Below are positions 5,647 to 7,518 of a DNA stretch of 7,518 bases, piece by piece. The stretch covers positions 1 through 7,518 of the forward strand of contig JAGBQS010000036.1 of assembly GCA_017632695.1 (NCBI GenBank), read 5' to 3'. The position numbers and the translations under genes are program-made. Position 1 is the stretch's first letter. Each line of letters starts with the position of its first letter. The notes below the pieces were generated by a model, which did not search any database, was not told where the DNA came from, and was given only the letters and a program-made list of their open reading frames with translations. The DNA comes from Bacteroidales bacterium (GTDB lineage: Bacteria > Bacteroidota > Bacteroidia > Bacteroidales > UBA3663).

Positions 5647-7518
5647 TCAGATATTCTTTCCGTGACAGTTCTTATACTTCAAACCGGAACCGCAAGGGCA
5701 TGGGTCATTGCGACCTACGTGCGGCTGGGCAACGATAGGACGGCGTGGCTGAGGTGCTGGCTGAGCAGCCGGTTGCTGGCCGGGTGTCTGACCTGGCATC
5801 GGCGGACGGTTGGCCAAAAGCGAACCTGCTTGTGCGTGACTTGCCTGCATCCGGCTGAAGTCCTGTCGGCGTTCAGGAGCAGCTGCCTGGAACGGATTCT
5901 GGGCAGGGGCAGCAGGGGCGGAAGTTCCATTCTGTGGAGCCTGTGCCGGAGCCTCCTGTGGAACATGCAACTGGCTGCGCATCAGAATGCGAACAGCCTT
6001 GCTGTTCATTTTTGCTACCATACGCTCGAAGATTCCATAGGATTCAACCTTGTAGATCAAAAGCGGATCCTTCTGCTCATAGTGTGCGTTCTGAACCGAC
6101 TGCTTCAAGTCATCCAAGTCGCGGAGGTTCTCTTTCCAGGCCTCATCGATGACGTGCAGGATGATTACTTTCAGGAACGTCTTCATGATGTTGTGTCCCT
6201 GAGTCTTCGATGCCTCCTCAAGGTTAACAGGAATGCGATAGATACGTTTGCCGTCGGTAAACGGAACAATCACATTCTTGATCAGGCTATCCTTGAAACG
6301 TTCGTACAATTCAACCAGCTGCGGGCCGATCATAGCCTCCAGTTTGTCGCCGCGACTGTTGAAACTCTGCATGGCCGTTTCGAAGATCTTATTTGTCAGA
6401 GCTTCTTCCGAGAGACCCTTTACGGATTCTTCCTTCAAGTCAGGATTAACGCCGAAGTTGCGGTAAACCTCAAGGTTGAGGCTCTCCAGATCCTGCGAAT
6501 CCATATATTGTTTCACCACATCGGCAGCCACATCATAAGACATGTTCATGAAATCGACTCCGATACGCTCGCCCATCAATGCGTGGCGTCGGCGGGTGTA
6601 AACCACTTCACGCTGTTTGTTCAGCACGTCATCGTATTCCAGCAGGCGCTTACGGATGCCATAGTTGTTTTCCTCAACTTTCTTCTGTGCCTTTTCGATG
6701 CTGCTCGACAGGAGAGAACTTTCAAGAACGTCATCGTCGGTCATACCGAACATCTTGCTGTCCATCAGTTTTGCAATACGGTCGGAACCGAAGATACGCA
6801 TCAGATTATCCTCGAGCGATACAAAGAATACCGAAGAACCCGGATCGCCCTGACGGCCGGAACGTCCGCGCAACTGTCGGTCAACGCGGCGGCTCTCATG
6901 ACGTTCGGTGCCGATGATGGCCAAACCGCCGGCAGCCTTGACTTCAGGCGAAAGCTTGATATCGGTACCACGACCGGCCATGTTGGTGGCGATGGTTACC
7001 GTGCTGGCCATACCTGCCTTAGCTACGATTTCAGCCTCGCGCTGATGCAGTTTCGCATTCAGTACGTTCGGGGTGATGCCGTTCTGACGGAATGCCTTGT
7101 CGAGCAACTCCGATATTTCGACCGATGTCGTACCGATCAGGACAGGACGTCCCTGTGAGATATACTCCTTGGCCTGGGCAATCACAGCCTTGTACTTGGC
7201 GCGTTTGGAGCGGTAGATGCGATCGTCCATATCGATACGGGCAACCGGACGGTTGGTCGGAATGCTCACTACATCCAGTTTGTAGATATCCCAGAACTCG
7301 CCGGCTTCTGTTTCGGCTGTACCGGTCATACCGGCCAGTTTGTGGTACATACGGAAGTAGTTCTGAAGGGTGATGGTTGCAAAGGTCTGCGTAATCTGCT
7401 CGACTTTCACATGTTCCTTGGCTTCGACGGCCTGATGCAGACCGTCGCTCCAACGCCGGCCTTCCATGATACGGCCAGTCTGCTCGTCGACGATCTTAAC
7501 CTTATTATCTTCCGAAAC
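5647..7518 (-). CDS. secA: Preprotein translocase ATPase SecA (C-terminal 623 residues, cut by window edge)
   Basis: SecA is the motor that drives unfolded preproteins through SecYEG across the inner membrane. The frame is open to base 7518, so the true start lies outside; the Met at 7467 is internal. Visible residues (numbered from the edge) begin with KIVDEQTGRIMEGRRWSDGL, a hallmark segment preceding motif MTGTAETEA (64-72). The second ATPase domain follows: GTTSVEISELL, TNMAGRGTDI (178-187) and QLRGRSGRQGDPG (215-227). The helical scaffold/wing (RLLEYDDVLNKQREVVY, about 291-307) comes next. The tail is a roughly 80-residue Ala/Pro/Gln-rich linker (about 519-599), then a zinc-binding SEC-C motif with Cys607, Cys609, Cys618 and His619. 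The missing part should contain the Walker A/B ATPase domain and most of the preprotein cross-linking domain, perhaps 450-500 residues judging by usual Bacteroidota SecA length. folB follows after 39 bp. Confidence 0.98.
   Translation of the reverse strand, partial: VSEDNKVKIVDEQTGRIMEGRRWSDGLHQAVEAKEHVKVEQITQTFATITLQNYFRMYHKLAGMTGTAETEAGEFWDIYKLDVVSIPTNRPVARIDMDDRIYRSKRAKYKAVIAQAKEYISQGRPVLIGTTSVEISELLDKAFRQNGITPNVLNAKLHQREAEIVAKAGMASTVTIATNMAGRGTDIKLSPEVKAAGGLAIIGTERHESRRVDRQLRGRSGRQGDPGSSVFFVSLEDNLMRIFGSDRIAKLMDSKMFGMTDDDVLESSLLSSSIEKAQKKVEENNYGIRKRLLEYDDVLNKQREVVYTRRRHALMGERIGVDFMNMSYDVAADVVKQYMDSQDLESLNLEVYRNFGVNPDLKEESVKGLSEEALTNKIFETAMQSFNSRGDKLEAMIGPQLVELYERFKDSLIKNVIVPFTDGKRIYRIPVNLEEASKTQGHNIMKTFLKVIILHVIDEAWKENLRDLDDLKQSVQNAHYEQKDPLLIYKVESYGIFERMVAKMNSKAVRILMRSQLHVPQEAPAQAPQNGTSAPAAPAQNPFQAAAPERRQDFSRMQASHAQAGSLLANRPPMPGQTPGQQPAAQPAPQPRRPIVAQPHVGRNDPCPCGSGLKYKNCHGKNI

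Noticed and set aside
5623..7158. A 511-codon open frame on the + strand opposite secA
   Set aside because: It lies wholly antisense to unmistakable SecA sequence. Its translation is rich in Cys, His, Arg and Leu with no domain pattern, as expected when the real gene rarely uses codons whose complements are stops in that frame.
1..7518. Mobile element, CRISPR array, RNA gene or novel defence system
   Set aside because: No transposase, integrase, direct-repeat array, tRNA-like or rRNA sequence is seen. Coding sequence fills the window except for four gaps of 97 bp or less, and every complete gene has a recognisable family.

Overview
The window is chromosomal DNA from a Bacteroidota member, most likely order Bacteroidales (Bacteroides, Phocaeicola or Prevotella-like). 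Four things point there: a fimbrillin-type lipoprotein with an acidic stretch after the lipobox cysteine, a secreted pectate lyase ending in a type A sorting-domain-like tail, a long pyrophosphate-dependent phosphofructokinase, and A/T-rich gene leaders with essentially no Shine-Dalgarno sequences. The genus cannot be fixed from the sequence alone.

Layout. On the + strand, positions 1-98 hold the last 31 codons of an upstream gene. After 2 nt comes a complete fimbrillin-like surface lipoprotein gene (101-1063). The two probably form part of a fimbrial or cell-surface operon that continues to the left. A strong hairpin at 1104-1133 lies between this operon and the convergent minus-strand block, and it is T-rich downstream in both directions, as expected of a shared bidirectional terminator.

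Everything from 1161 to the right edge is read on the minus strand, in the order secA (5' end beyond the window), folB, pectate lyase, pfp. The gaps are 39, 25 and 60 bp with no convincing terminator, so partial or full co-transcription is plausible. The genes cover protein export (SecA ATPase), folate synthesis (dihydroneopterin aldolase), extracellular pectin cleavage (PL1 lyase with FN3-like, unassigned beta-rich and sorting-like domains) and reversible glycolysis/gluconeogenesis (PFP).

The window looks like ordinary core genome with one accessory CAZyme gene between housekeeping genes. I see no mobile element, CRISPR array, tRNA/rRNA, or clear undescribed system. The points most worth a second look are the modular pectate lyase away from any visible SusC/SusD pair, its possible metabolic link to pfp, the long low-complexity linker in SecA, and the tandem fimbrillin-like arrangement. 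No gene-free stretch exceeds 100 bp.
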